Notes: generated by a model not told the origin, from the sequence alone. A DNA stretch of 64,000 nt from Sphaerosporella brunnea (GCA_008704415.1 VXIS01000024.1:1-64000), one strand, 5' to 3'; shown: positions 1-12,739, numbered from the stretch's first letter. Made by a program: numbers and translations.

Positions 1-506
1 GGAAGGGCAAGGTTAGGAAGCTTATGGAAGTTTGGGAAGGGCCCTACAGGATCACAAAAGTCGATGAGGATACAGGCAACTGCACACTTGAACTCCCCAA
101 GAACAAGCGTGTTTATCCCATCTTCGCCCAGGACAAACTCAAGCTCTTCCAGCGAATTTCAGACAAGACAATTCCGCCTCCTCCCTCCAGCTACGATGAC
201 GAAGAAGAAGACGACCACACTCTCTACAACATCAAGGAGATTCTCGACCACAAGAAGATTAACGGTATCGATTACTGGTATATCTCTTGGGAGAATTATG
301 GACCTGAAAACAACTCTTGGGAACCTGATGAGAATGTACGCAACACTGGCGCTGATTCCATCCAGGAATTCCTTTCGAAGAGGACCCAGGACTACACCTC
401 CACCGCAGTCACTCTTCCTCCCGATTTTTTCTTTCCTTCTGATGATTCTTTCTGTTCTTCTCCTATGTCATCTATTGCTTCTTCCGTTTTTGATTTACGT
501 GAGTAA
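1..506 (+). mobile_element. 3' end of Ty3/gypsy chromovirus pol (integrase tail plus chromodomain), partial
   Basis: The frame is open from the left edge of the window to a TAA at 504-506, so the polyprotein is cut by the window and not by mutation. The start shows the integrase C-terminal GPY/F-type motif (KLMEVWEGPYRI). After an acidic linker comes a chromodomain of about 50 residues (YNIKEILDHKKINGIDYWYI, then SWENYG and NSWEP), the hallmark of chromoviruses. A Ser/Phe-rich tail follows. The domain is thought to guide integration to chromatin, which is family knowledge. A polypurine tract (AAGGGGAAG, 525-533) and an LTR follow directly. The visible portion has no internal stops. Confidence 0.88.
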
Positions 507-524
507 CTGTTTCAACTGTTTTTT

Positions 525-533
525 AAGGGGAAG
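525..533 (+). other. Polypurine tract of the LTR retrotransposon
   Basis: AAGGGGAAG lies immediately before the LTR start. This is the expected position of the plus-strand primer for reverse transcription. Confidence 0.75.
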
Positions 534-1026
534 TGTAAGATTATTACACTTACTATGGTTTCTTTCTTACGTATTTCCTTACTAAGATATAAAACTATAA
601 GGCAGTAACGATGGTATGATAACAGCATTCTACGAGTTTCCATTACTTTCTTTACTATGTTTTATCACCATGTTTCTAGCACTTTCTAGCCCCTTCGATG
701 CTACGTCACTTTGGAATCTTCTAGTTTCCACAAGGCAGACTTGCAGGTCTTCTAGACCATTCTTTCCTTAGTTTCGAATTTGCCACCAGATTGTTATCAC
801 ATGATGTACTCAGCATCGTTGGCTATAAAAGCTACGAGCTTTTCCTACATTCATTCTTTTCTCTTCTTTCGATACGGCCTTTCGAGCAGCCCAGATTGTA
901 TCGACTATCATCAATAAATACTGAGTTGATCAGTGACCTGAGTGCGAGTATTCTCTTGGTATTTATCAAGTCAGATACACAAACGGTTCTGAGTTTATTT
1001 GCATCTGTGAAATAGCGGATCTTATA
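534..1026 (+). mobile_element. 3' LTR of the chromovirus
   Basis: The LTR is about 493 bp. It begins TGTAAGAT right after the polypurine tract and ends ATCTTATA, an imperfect inverted repeat of the start (one mismatch). Inside are a TATA box (TATAAAA, 824-830) and AATAAA-like signals near 913, as expected for U3 and R. The 5' LTR is outside the window, so the target duplication cannot be checked and the exact right edge is inferred from the inverted termini. Confidence 0.7.
824..830 (+). promoter_or_regulatory. LTR TATA box
   Basis: TATAAAA inside the LTR, preceded by GGC and followed by a pyrimidine-rich stretch. It is the probable U3 promoter of the element. Confidence 0.5.
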
Positions 1027-1410
1027 AGCTCACGAAAAGGTTACAGAGGCAGCTGAGGATCCCAGGGAACTGATTGAGCCGTCCGTGGAGTGGCAGGGTC
1101 TGCCTATGACTGGAACGGTGCCCTGGCACCGACGGATTTTGCAGATGCATGCTCGTCGGGCCAATCCGGTAGGTTCCATCCTTTCCATCGAGGTGAGTCC
1201 AGAGGAGGTAGTCGATGGCGACTGCTCTCTTGTCAACCGCCTGGACTATGGCCAGTTATACCCCTCGGTCCTGAGATGGAACTACCAGGATGCCGTTCTT
1301 GCCGCAGAAGCGGAAGACCAGGAGGCGTGGGGTGAGTGCTTCTAAGTATCCCGGGTAAGTGGTTGCACAGTCCTCAAAGGTAAGTACTTTTTGCGCTTCC
1401 ATATACCCCC
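1027..1410. other. Intergenic, possible coding scrap
   Basis: Between the LTR and the tandem array there is an 86-codon open stretch on the + strand (1085-1345) without an ATG at its head. It shows no recognisable domain. I do not call a gene. Confidence 0.4.
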
Positions 1411-2010
1411 AAGGTGCTCATTCTGGCGAAAGCCACACGGGAAACGGTCAATCACACGATGATTAGGCGCAGTCCGTGATGCATCCTCCACGGAGGTTGT
1501 ATAGTCTTACGAGCCTTGGCTTTTCCTATCTCCAAGGTGCTCATTCTGGCGAAAGCCACACGGGAAACGGTCAATCACACGATGATTAGGCGCAGTCCGT
1601 GATGCATCCTCCACGGAGGTTGTATAGTCTTACGAGCCTTGGCTTTTCCTATCTCCAAGGTGCTCATTCTGGCGAAAGCCACACGGGAAACGGTCAATCA
1701 CACGATGATTAGGCGCAGTCCGTGATGCATCCTCCACGGAGGTTGTATAGTCTTACGAGCCTTGGCTTTTCCTATCTCCAAGGTGCTCATTCTGGCGAAA
1801 GCCACACGGGAAACGGTCAATCACACGATGATTAGGCGCAGTCCGTGATGCATCCTCCACGGAGGTTGTATAGTCTTACGAGCCTTGGCTTTTCCTATCT
1901 CCAAGGTGCTCATTCTGGCGAAAGCCACACGGGAAACGGTCAATCACACGATGATTCGACGCAGTCCGTGATGCATCCTCTACGGAGGTTGTATAGTCTT
2001 ACGAGCCTTG
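1411..2010 (+). repeat. Tandem array, 5 copies of a 123-bp unit
   Basis: The phrase AAGGTGCTCATTCTGGCG starts at 1411, 1534, 1657, 1780 and 1903, so the period is exactly 123 bp. The first four copies look identical. The last differs at a few bases (ATTAGGCG becomes ATTCGACG, CTCCACGG becomes CTCTACGG) and stops after GAGCCTTG. The period is divisible by three (41 codons). In the frame that is open across the last unit, the earlier units carry a TAG that the last unit lacks. Confidence 0.95.
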
Positions 2011-5000
2011 TTTTATTTGCCCTCGTCTTTCTTGCGTTTTGTTGTTTTCAAAAAAGCAAAAAATACAAAAAAAAATTTGGAATTTTGTCGTTCTGTTTTG
2101 ATACCCATATACCCTATGTTGAGAGGTTTTCACCAGCGGTTCGCCGTTGGTTTCCTCTATAAAAAAATGTTATTCCTTTGGCCGCTGGCGAAAGCATGAC
2201 ATTTTTTTTTGCTTACCAATTCTTCTACCGATATGTTCCCTGATCAATGGAAGAGAACGTTCCCTTCTTACAACCTTATTGTCCTATTTGTGTGGCTGCA
2301 CTTTGCAGTAATGGTCTAACCAGTCCAGATCGCTGGTACCAACCATGCGGCCACCTTCACCCGCACAACAACCCCTTTGAACACCTTCCGAGCAGTCGAA
2401 CGTGCATCTCTATTCCCGCCCTGTGCAAGTCCAAAGAAACGCAGCAAAGCCAACGAGTTCAGAGAGAACCGCTACCATCCTCTCTCCTCGCATTGGGAAT
2501 GCCCGGCGTACCTTCTGCTACCTCTTATGTTCTTCTATGCCCTGGCCCAAAGCGCGTATTTTGCGGAACATGCAGGGGCTCCATTGCTGATGTGCCTGTT
2601 GACAGTGGCGCACGATGCGATCCACGTTCCTTGTTACTCATACCACGGTCCCATCACTCTCCAACGAAGCCCGGGTGGGCAGTCAGACACCACCCAGTCT
2701 TTCCTAGTCGCTGCAGGAGGAGATGTGGTAGTCAAGTGGGACACTCGGTTTTCTGCCCTTGCCTTCAGTGATTTGGAGATTCCACGATCCCTTATGGGTG
2801 GAATTGGAACGGCTTAATGACGCTTCTTTCCCAGACAAGAATGTATGAAACCCACGCTCATCAAACGCTACAGAAGGGGAGCGCGGAAGCTGACACTCGC
2901 CGTGTTGACCATCTGTGAATAGCCTTGACAGGAATGGAACACTCGCTATAATGGAACTACCAGAGGCTGCTCACCATCGGGTTACAACCGGTTTCCATTA
3001 TCTACTACTCTTTCGTCGCATTCAATGGCTATAACGGCGCGCAATGGACCCCTTGGGCTTCCCGTTTGCTTCACTCACGGAAGTCTGGGTTCTGACCGTT
3101 ACCGATGATTCCGCTGAGTTAGCAAAGTGCTCGTTATGCTGCCCCTCTCGGTCGCCGCACAGTTTCGTATCCTCGGTAGAAGGTTAGTCTCCCGCATCCG
3201 CTTTGGAGATATTTCTGTTGGAGGTGCCTCTTGGACGATAGCTTACTGAGAAGCGATTATCAGCCTCTAGATAGACATCCAATCTCAGCCATTTCTATCC
3301 TTCTTCACATCAAGGCCTACAACAAGCACGGCCTTCTACACCCCTGGGGATATACTTCTCGGAGCCTTGAAAAAGATGTTCAAAAAGGCAGTTGAATCGG
3401 CGGTGGCCGGTGGTAGTAAAACATCCCAAGATCAAAAGGCGTAAGGATAATACTAACGGTGAGCTCAATGGAAGCTAAAGATGCTATATAGGACCTCGCT
3501 GATATGTTTTACTAGACAATGCGATGAGCTGCTAATGGCTACACGCACCATTGGCACTCGAATCTACTAGCCGAGATCCATGCCCCGAATGGAAGGCACA
3601 ACGACCACGGCTGACGAATACTCTCCTAATGTATTAGAGCCTGCCAAACCGCGAAATATACATAATTTACATTAGGGTCGCTCAGACAGGCGTTTATATT
3701 TTTTTCGACGTTTCTGGATTTAAGGCCAGTTTCGGCGTCAAATGGCTTACAGACATCGATAAACAGCCGGTTGAAAATTCGGATATCCAAGTCAAGAACG
3801 CCCGTCTGAGCGGCCCTATTGCTTATGAGCATAAAAGTTACGAGAAGTCCTTTTCCACTTGCTTGTTCCGGCCGAGGCCTCCATGTCAGGACTTGGCGCG
3901 GTTATGTGGGAATGTTTTGAGGCTAGATGGACCAAAATTAAACGCCTGTCTGCTTCCTAAGGAGCTTTTTTGGAAAAGATCGGACGACTGATGGGCGATG
4001 ACGAGGTGCCGGCAGATGTGGTGGAAAAGAGAATTAGCGTCAATGAACCTAGTCTCATGCTATGTTCCGAATGGATTAATTACTCAAAAGCGGATTGACC
4101 CCAGGCAATGGAGGTGGTAAACGATGAATCGCACGTCGTCGCTCCACTCGGGCTCAAAACAGAAATGATTCCTGTGCAGACATCCAAAACCCTTAGTACT
4201 GTGGAGGGTAAGATGGCGATTTGGATTGAGATTGGCGGTGTTATCCAAGAGGTCATACTATCACTTACGGTCGATGTCTACACGGACGCAAAATTTAGAG
4301 TCCACTCAATCCCCAAGTAGCCTGCTCGGGGCCGTTTTCTCAACGTTGGGTATATGTCCAGAGCAAGGCACTCGAGAAAAAAGCAGCTTCCAGGCAGTCG
4401 ACGCTCCATCCCAAACGCCCCTAAAGCTGTCGACAATAGGGGGGGGGGGGGGTTCAGCACATTGAGACTCGGGAGAGGCACACCCCTTCAACCTGTAATG
4501 TTAGGGTTTTTTTGTTTCTCGGCAGAAAAAAATGGCACGATTCGAGCTGAGCCCAACCCTTTCCCCGCGTGAACAGGCAGCCTGTGGGTGGTGGTGATGG
4601 CTACCATCGGTAAATTTAAAAGATTCACAAATCATCTGGTTTGGTCGATTAGGGATCTGGCCAGACCAACTATTACGCTTCCTCCCGGTTCACTCCGATC
4701 AGTGCTGTTGTTATATGGGATGGTATTTCTTTGGTTTGCCCACGATTCCGGTCCTTTGTCCCAAATGACTGGGACGATATATATATCGATATGGCCGATG
4801 GCTGCAAGAACGTAGGTTTGAAGTGCTAGGCGGCTATATGCTAGCCACAGTTTGTCTCCGAAGTTTGAAAAGTCACTTGAAACCTTCGCCCTGACTCCGC
4901 CTAATTTTGTGCCCCTCCGGGGCCTACATCGGGTGCTGTACACAGGATGCCGTAGAGAAGCCAATTCCAAGAATCCCCCCGGTATGCTCTTATCGCCTTG

Positions 5001-5408
5001 GTCGCACCGGGGCTCTTTCAGTAGGCACATCATCCTCCAAAAAAAAAATGCTGTTGCACGCCGACGATTATAATCAGTCATTCCCGCACGCTTGCTCCCT
5101 TACAAGCCCGACTTGAGTATTCAGGGCCGCCAACTGCGATCATTCTCAGGAACAGGGTCAGCACCATAGATTTAGATGACTGGATGGCAAAGATAGCAAT
5201 TCTCCATACACGTACATACACAGCTCTGGCCGAGGAAAGTAATCGTCCCCCGCCCCTTCAAAAGCCTTCAGTTGTTCCGCTCATCTCGAACACATCCCAA
5301 CGTCGACGAAGCCTTCAAACAATAAAGTCGTCATTGTTCCATGCAGAGTCTCCGCAAAGCCAAAATCCCCCAACTTCTCTCCTCACTCAAAGCCTTATAC
5401 TTATTACA
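2011..5408. other. 3.4 kb without a supportable gene
   Basis: The longest open stretch is 174 codons (2247-2771, +) and contains a few Cys/His pairs, but it overlaps another frame of similar length and shows no domain I recognise. Shorter frames at 3626-3832 (-) and 4108-4320 (+) are equally unsupported. Homopolymers occur here, for example a G run at about 4440-4452. The stretch may be decayed genes or transposons. Confidence 0.5.
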
Positions 5409-8137
5409 TTACTTTTTCCCCACAGATTTTGCCGCCACGAACGAGCTAGCAGACCATCCCAACCTTCCTTCCAGCTGTAGCTTGAGTTTCACCGCAGAAA
5501 ACCCTTCAAACTTGTCCGATGAGCTGGGTCTGTGTATGATCATACCCCTTTCAGGCCCACGTGTATACCTCAATGCAGTGCCGAACTTTTCAGCCCTAAA
5601 TCCCGCGGTTTTCATGATGGTATCAAAGCTTTCGAACGGTATTCCGGAGGACCCACTCATGTTGAATAATTTCTTGCAATTCTTCATTGCATTAGGTGGA
5701 AGTATAATCTTTTCCACGTCTTCTTTAAGGAGTGAACTTTCAGTAGCTGGTTTCAGCTCGTGTTTTTCCATTAGCTCCTCGATATATTCAATGAATCGCC
5801 GGATTGCCTCAGACTTATCCAAATTGATCCCCGACCTAACGGGGCTTTCAGTGGTAGGACTAGTGAGAATCTGCTCGATCTCAGTCTCCTCAGTGGCTGT
5901 TCTGACATTGCTTTGTGCATCACTGCCCGCAGCAGTATTATCTCCAATTCCTTTCCGGTTGTAACAGTCATTCCCAGATATATTGACGGTTTCAGTGCTG
6001 TTAACCAGATCTGTGACGATTCCGTTCTCAATCAGGGTCCGAGTGCGTTCAACCTCAACTTCCTTTCCTTCCTGGCTAGCTTGTAGCTTTAATTCCTTAA
6101 GTCGTTCCTTGCCAGCCACGATGAGGGGTGCTTCCGATACAGCATTGGGAAGAACGTCGAGAGGTATCTTTGGTGGTACCGCCGGTGGAACTTCAAGCGG
6201 TAACTTAGTCTGCTCCTGTTGGTTGGTAGAACCATCGGGCAGTGCGTTTTGGTCGGTCATAACAAAAACGTTGTCCGGTGTGGGGCGATCGATGGGATAC
6301 GGGCGTGCATGGGTTGCCTGAAAACATTTAGCTCATTTTTCTGTTTTTTTTTCCAATTCTAGCTTACTTTGAACTCTTCATCCTTCGTCCTTTCCAATGT
6401 TTGTGTAAGAGCCCGCCTCAAGGCCTCGTGGAAAATATGGGTATTGGATTCCGAATGGATCTTGTTCATCACGAGCCTTTCGTCTAAAGTCCGAGCACAT
6501 TCTTGCGTCATCTTCGGATCTTGTAGCTTTTTGATCTATCCTGTCATCAATTTGCTGTGGTCAGCGGTGGTAGTCGGAGCTCATACCGGAAAGACATAAT
6601 CTGTCAAGTCGAGTCCAAACAAACTCATTTTTAGGGCCACCAAACAATTTTCCGAAGCTTTTTTGAAAGTATCCGTGTAAGTTTCAGGCATCGGTAAAAT
6701 TGACTGCAATTGCGACATAAATCGTGCTATGACGGTGATGTCTGCAAGAGCTATGGAGACGTGATCGGAAATAGTCTCACGATACTTTGGTGACTCCTCC
6801 TCGAGGTTAACGAGCTTTATAGATGCTTCCTGAATCTGTTTTCTCATGCTTTGTTTCCTCGCAACAGTGATGAGAAGCGCCATGTATTCATTCTTTTTCC
6901 CGATGGTTTCCAAAGGAACTTTGAGTTGCACGCGATTCCCTCGTCGCAAAAAGAATTTGCCGCTCTTGTGGTCGGTTTGCAGAAATCGCTTAAATTTCCT
7001 ACATGCTCGTTGCAGCTCCTTCCAACACATGCACCAGAGTTCCTGCAAGAGAACACTGTCTTTCGAACAGTTCTCTCCGACTGAAGCCATCAGAAACATG
7101 AGAGAGTGCCAATTTCCTTGTGCTTCATAGGCGTCGATGAATGCTTGAAGCACGATACGGGTAATAGGATAGCTTCCCAAATCCAATAAGACTGTTTTCC
7201 CATTTTCATCCGGAACCATGCAGGCGTTGGAATTGACGTATTGCTGGAGAACCATGGACAGATAGTGCGGTTCCTTGAACATAAAGTGCACGTGTTCTGA
7301 TGCCGAGGCGTATTGTGTGGCAGAAATCTGTCTGAGGCCTGAATATACGCCAAGAGGTGTTGTTTGCCGTATAGTGTCTACCATTTTCAACGCGTCCAGC
7401 ATCGCCTCAAAGATAGTTCCAGGCCCCTTGACGGGATAGCACAAAATCCTCTCAGCCAGGGCACAGAAAAACGTCAGCACCCTCATGGACCGCTGCATGA
7501 CAAACCAACCGATGTCCTCCGGGAGGATCTCATAGTGGGTGGAATCTTCGGCCAAAATCTCCTGTCGGTCGGGAATCGTCGAGGGATCAGTGACATAAAG
7601 AGTTCCCCATGAGTTTTCTTCTTCGAAGCGATACATAGTGTTTCCTGGAATGCCCTTCCACAGACAGCCCAGGCGCACTATCGATCGAACATAGGCCACA
7701 TGTTCTCTGTGCTGCTTGTGAATAGAAGTGGTCGCATGATATTGCATGCTGTCCAGGGCCTCATCGTCCTCCTCCAGGGCGGCATATAGCTCGGGAACCA
7801 ACCACAGGAAAATCTCGGACTTAGGAGGATATCAGCGATCGTTGTATGGTTGTTGTCAGTGGGCAACAAGGCATACCATTTCCACGTTCGAGGTTGGCAA
7901 TACGCTCCCTCTACACTGATCGATCGCTTCCAGTCGTTCATCGGTGCCCATTGCCTGCCATTTGTTGATAATTTCCTTGTGGTTGCTTCCCCAAAGCGCT
8001 CCAAGTTCACGGAATGGAAGGATATTCGCTTTGAACCCGTGGACTTGTGGGACTGCAGTTTTCTGTTAGCGAAAGGCCTGCATCCGAGACTGAGAAAAAG
8101 TACTCAGATTACTTTCGGAAACTTCCTCTGCAGGCAT
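5409..8137 (-). CDS. Large fungal protein of the family often auto-named 'ipa protein', HicA-like C-terminus
   Basis: Spliced by eye as exons 8137-8113, 8052-7877, 7819-6587, 6535-6368 and 6317-5409. The frame stays open through four introns of 50-60 nt (donors GTAATC, GTATGC, GTATGA, GTAAGC), giving about 836 aa. The long middle exon reads as a helical, soluble protein. The last exon has a disordered, Pro/Glu-rich stretch and then a C-terminal segment (near SSGIPFESFDTIMKTAGF, AEKFGTALRYTRGPERGMII, then IHRPSS). That segment matches my memory of the conserved tail of this family, which resembles HicA (dsRBD-like fold). Function is unknown. A donor 7 nt further on would fit exon 1 equally well. 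No nuclease activity should be inferred from the fold alone. Confidence 0.72.
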
Positions 8138-8889
8138 CGTTGTGGGGTTTAGAAAGCCAGAAGTAGCCAATATTGAGCGATTGGAGCCTGGCGGTGTCTG
8201 CGCGGCGGAATTAAGAATGCGACGGCTGCGTAGAAACTCGAACACCAAAGCAGCGAAGTGATGACAAGTATAAGGTCAAAAACAAAACTCAAACTTGATA
8301 GGCAAGGAGATGGATGGAATTTCAAGCAGTTTGAAATAAAAGTTTGCGCAACGGAGAGCCGGATTCAACCGGCCCCGCCTTGCAACACGCTCCGTCCCGA
8401 GGGGCAGTTGCGTCGAGTACAGATATCTGGCAGTGCTAGCCTAAACTCGACGGTACATGTACTTGACCCAGTGTTGCTACTTGCAAAGGCATTGATGACT
8501 TCTATCGCGGCACAAAAGCATGCGATTCAACTATGCTATTCTCATTAGCCATGCCTGCAGTGTCCTGCTCCACATCATGAACCCCAATGACCCACAAGTC
8601 TCTGTGCTTGAATGCGGGTTTGAAGTTACAGAGCTTAACGCTTGGGGCAACGATCAGGAGTGAAGAACCTTCTTGGCGTCGGTGGTTATAGAGTTACGCA
8701 CTCGGCTCGTACTGCGTTCTTCCTTTGGGTTCTTGTCCAATATTCAGTGTCCAATAACCGAGAAAAATCAAACATTTTTGGACGAGTGATATATGGTGAA
8801 CATATGTTTATTCACCGACTTGGATTCAACGGACATAAGAAATCAAAACGACTCTCCCCCCAAGATCCCAGATGCTCCCCTTTGCTGAA
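8138..8889. other. Intergenic
   Basis: This is the upstream region of the minus-strand gene ending at 8137 and the downstream region of the next minus-strand gene. No gene was recognised. Confidence 0.5.
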
Positions 8890-9717
8890 TCAGAAGGTTG
8901 CCCGGCGAATAGTTTCAGCTGAAGCCCTTCCATGAAGCTGAGCCAGCGAGGAATTCGGACGATGCATGCTAACGGCACCAACGGCTGTTGAGTCCGTACA
9001 AATCTTATCACCTTCCGATGCACTGTTATTTCGGGTAGTCTGGAAGCCCGTTAGATTGAATACCACTCCTGAGCTGGCGGGCGCTCACCTTCTCATCACT
9101 TTCCTTGGTAGCCCATTGGGTATTAGCGCTATCAACATCCAAAGCCAACTGGTCCAGCTCAGCCGCAGATTCGTTTCCCGACCCCAAGGCCGGGTCACTG
9201 TGGCCTTCCCACTCCGTACCGGCGGTAACCTCCTCGATCCACCACTCCAAATCACAAAGCTTTCTCAAGATAAGATCCGTGTTTGTGTCTCCGGGCGACG
9301 GCGCGCGGGTGACAGGAGTCGGACTCTGCGGAGAAAGCGTCCGCAACCAGGCACGCGGGGAAGGGGCCGAATATGAGCCCACGCTGTATGACAGGATGCT
9401 CGCCAAGGTTTGGGATCGCGATCTCTGGGGGGTTTGGAGCTGCTGGGGGGTGTAGCTATAGCTGGCCGGTCTGGGCGATTCACCGTCGAGGTCAGATGAT
9501 GATGAATGGGAAGACGCTGGAGGGGTCCAGAGCGACTCAAGTGCTGGGACTATTAGAAATGAAAGTTGCGGATGCCGACGACATAGAACTCACGGATCAA
9601 ATCGGAGTCAAACGCCATTTTCAGTAGTTCCAGCCGCCTCCTCGAGCGGGGAGGAGCATATTCTTCCAGCGGATTGAAGCTGAAGGCCGCGGTATCGGAG
9701 AAGCGTCGCCTGGGCAT
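8890..9717 (-). CDS. Unknown Ser/Pro-rich fungal protein
   Basis: Model: exons 9717-9594, 9549-9089 and 9039-8890. The introns are 44 nt (GTGAGT...TAG) and 49 nt (GTGAGC...CAG with a CTAAC branch site). The total of 735 nt encodes 244 aa. The start is the first ATG in the frame (MPRRRFSDTAAFSF). The centre is rich in Ser, Pro and Gln (SPRPASYSYTPQQLQ) and is followed by an acidic helical segment (LRKLCDLEWWIEEV). It carries no recognised domain, signal peptide or membrane segment. The neighbour on its 5' side is a gene-free stretch and then a divergent oxidoreductase gene. The perfect donor sites and consistent frame support a real gene; its role is unknown. Confidence 0.6.
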
Positions 9718-10936
9718 GGCGGCTACGGTGTTGGTTATGGAAGGTGTTTCTGTTGGGGTTGTTGAGAGGTGGGCAAGTTCGGTGTCGTGCTGAACCCCAT
9801 CATCACCATAGATCACTCGCTTGCGTCGTCAAGCAATGCGGGGTGTGGAATCTAGAGGATAGCAAAAAAGGATGTGATCAACAAATCTACACGGCCAAGT
9901 TGCGATACTTCGAATGCTGTCCTTTCGAAGATCGATATCCAGAGTACACATCACAAGCGTTTTCATGATCACTACATACAGCAGTTCAATTCCAATGCAA
10001 TCGCGCAACTATCGAACGATGATTGTCTCACTTCACCTAGGAGTGCTTGCCTGAATCGACTCGGGATGCGAGGTACTAAGTAAATGCATCGTAAAGCACT
10101 CGTTGCAAGAATGAAATTTGCCGAGCGGGCTCACGCAGTAAGGCTATCTTCTGCTGGAGACCACCAGCGACACTGTCTCTGCGATTTATGTGGCTGTTTT
10201 TGCATTCGTTGCATCGGGCAACAGATTTCGGGCTACATGCCGCCACGACAAATCAACCAAAATTGGAGTAGCGGCTCATCCGACGCGAGTGATCATTTAA
10301 AACTTGAGCGACGGATGTCGTGGACAGTCGAAACGCTTGCGACGGTCCTGTTGCAACTTTTGATTGCGGCATTGGAGCGAGTGAGACATTCTGGGCCCAC
10401 GAAAGAAATTGCTGCGTCGTGTGTGGCTTGCCCCCTTTTCTCTCGCGCCACGCAGGTCGGTGGTCAACCATTGGCGGGAGCAAGCGAGGTGGCTGCGTTC
10501 ACCACGCACAATCAATCCTCAGCCATCCGCGTAGGACGCGTATTTCTTGCTACGATGCACAAATAGATTGCAAAGCGAGCACACACGTATTGCCTACACA
10601 TTTGTGTCTGATCGCCATCCGCAACCCCTCCATGCAGTCGAGTCCGTATGCGACGGCCGTTGCGCACGCTCTGCAAAGCAACTGCCACTTTCCATAATAC
10701 CTTCAGCTGCAGATCGCTGGCCGCGACTCCGAGTCTCACCCCCCCAGTTTGGGCCCCATTCGCTGCAGACGTGCTCTCGCTAGTCCCTTCAATTTGCAGG
10801 CTGCAGTAGGTACCTAGGTAGCTACCTGGCTCAGCCCAAACTCAAAAAAAGATCCTCATGCATCCATACTTAAGTGTCTTGTCCTCCTCCGCTGTGCGTT
10901 CTTTCTTTCGCTCTTCACTCCATCGATAGTCGTCCA
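9718..10936. other. Divergent intergenic region (about 1.2 kb)
   Basis: Upstream of both the unknown gene (-) and the FAD oxidoreductase (+). It includes a near-palindromic TAGGTACCTAGGTAGCTACC at about 10806-10827 and a CT-rich leader just before the ATG at 10937. Open frames here (for example 10084-10566) have no supporting features. Confidence 0.4.
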
Positions 10937-12563
10937 ATGGGTGGCCTTATTTCTTCTCTGATGGTTGCTTTCAAGACTCTCCGTGCTCTCAACGCCTCCT
11001 ACGCTTCGGTCGTCTCGCGCATCAATGGCTCCCCCGGTAAGCCTGTCGCCAACCCGACTCCGTGCGCTTGGCAAATCCCCGAATCCGTGCTCGCGCAGCA
11101 CTCGTCCGAGACAGCGCCCGAGGACGTGGATGTGTTGATCATCGGCTCCGGAATCACTGCCTGTTCAATCGCCTACCATCTGCTACGCGGTGCCAGAAAT
11201 ACCTCGAAGCGTGGACAGCTTCCCCGAGTAGCTATTCTCGAGGCGCGCGAGCTGTGTTCTGGCGCGACCGGACGGAACGGCGGCCATTTAAAAGAGACCC
11301 CGTACCAAGAATGGGGCGCACTTGTCAAGAAGTTCGGACGCGCCGCTGCGGATGAGGTTGTGAGATTCAGAATGGCACATCTTCAACAGCTACTGGGCAT
11401 CGCGGAAAGTGAGGGCATAAAGGAAATCGCCGACGCACGCCTAGTAGAAACTACAGATGTTTATTGTGAGCCGGAAGCCTGGACAGACGCAAAACAGAAG
11501 CTCCGTGCATGGTTGGAGGCCTTTCCCGACGAGAAGGGCAAGTGGAAGATCTGGGAAGGAGCTGAGGTCAAAACGGTGCGAATGGCTCCACTCCATAGTG
11601 TTCATTACTGATAAATTTAGAATTTTTCCTTATCGACTGCAGTGGGTGTTATCACTGGCCCGGCGGGTGCGCTCTCCTCGTACAGGCTGATCACCAGCCT
11701 CTACGCCAAATTGCTCGAAGAATTTCCCACTCTCTCAATCGATTGCAACACTCCCATCGAGACTCTACAAGGCACTCCACTTGATCAATGGCGGCGCCCA
11801 ATCGACCCAGTCAAGCCTTACAGCTGCTTCACTTATAAAGGCTCAAGCCGTGAGATTCGCGCTACCCACGTCGTTCATGCGACCAACGGCTATGTTTCGC
11901 GACTTCTTCCTGGTTTCAAAGGAAAAATTATTCCTATGCGTGGCCAGATGACATGTCAGAGTCTTCTTCCTTCAACGACCGCCTTGCCAGGTGGCGAAAA
12001 CCGCTCCTGGAGCTTTATCTGGAAGAAAGGTTTGTTGCGCTTAACGATGGAGTCAACGGGCATGCTGACATTATTCAGGATTTGACTACATGACTGTCAC
12101 TCCAGAGGGGCATTATATGCTAGGAGGTGGATGGGCTCGAGGCACCAACGACGGCCTGGACGCAGTAGCAAATTGTCGAGATGATGAGAATGCAGTTGTA
12201 GAGACTGCTTACCTAAGTGGGCTTCTTACAGCAATGTTTCCCGGTCTCGTGAGAGGTGTACAGTTAGATGCGGCGTGGACAGGAGTGCTCGGATATTCCG
12301 TGGACTCGGTTCCGTGGGTGGGTGAGGTCCCAGAAAAGGCTGCCGGTGGCCGAAGACGCGGAACTGGAAAGGAATGGGTCTGTGCTGGATATTCCGGTGA
12401 GGGGATGGTGAACGCTTGGGGATGCGGCAGTGCTCTCGCTTCCATGTTGAGGAACGAACTTTATGGGGAGAAAGAGGTGGTCGGACTCCCAAGCGTCATG
12501 TTGGTGACAGAGAAACGGTTAAAAAAAGCTACACTGGAGATGATGGCTGAAGATTACATATAA
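10937..12563 (+). CDS. FAD-dependent oxidoreductase (DAO family)
   Basis: Exons 10937-11575, 11621-12029 and 12079-12563; introns of 45 and 49 nt. The product is 510 aa. The N-terminal Rossmann FAD-binding motif is DVDVLIIGSGITACSIAYHL (about residues 58-77). It is followed by the SGATGRNGGH signature typical of DAO-type amine and sarcosine oxidases. The middle has ITGPAGALSSYRL, and the C-terminal FAD-contacting segment is VCAGYSGEGMVNAWGCG. Family members oxidise C-N bonds of amino acids or amines with FAD and make H2O2. The substrate here cannot be read from sequence. No peroxisomal SKL-type tail (it ends in DYI). Intron 1 was placed at TTTAG (11620) because this keeps the conserved VGVITGPAGAL block in frame. 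The gene is complete. Confidence 0.88.
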
Positions 12564-12708
12564 AAGTTTTGTGGGTTGGCAGATCACATCTGTGCGGCTT
12601 TGGGTGATTCGGCAGGCCGGTTTTCTTTGTTCTGGGGGTTTCTTTTTATAGGAGTTTTGGACGGGTATGGGATGCATTGAATTCATTAAATGTTTATGGG
12701 GCCTATAT

Positions 12709-12739
<31 letters not shown>

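Noticed and set aside
2247..2817. Two overlapping open frames with Cys/His pairs, RING-like at first glance
   Set aside because: The Cys/His spacing does not fit RING, the frames overlap and neither has a family-like core.
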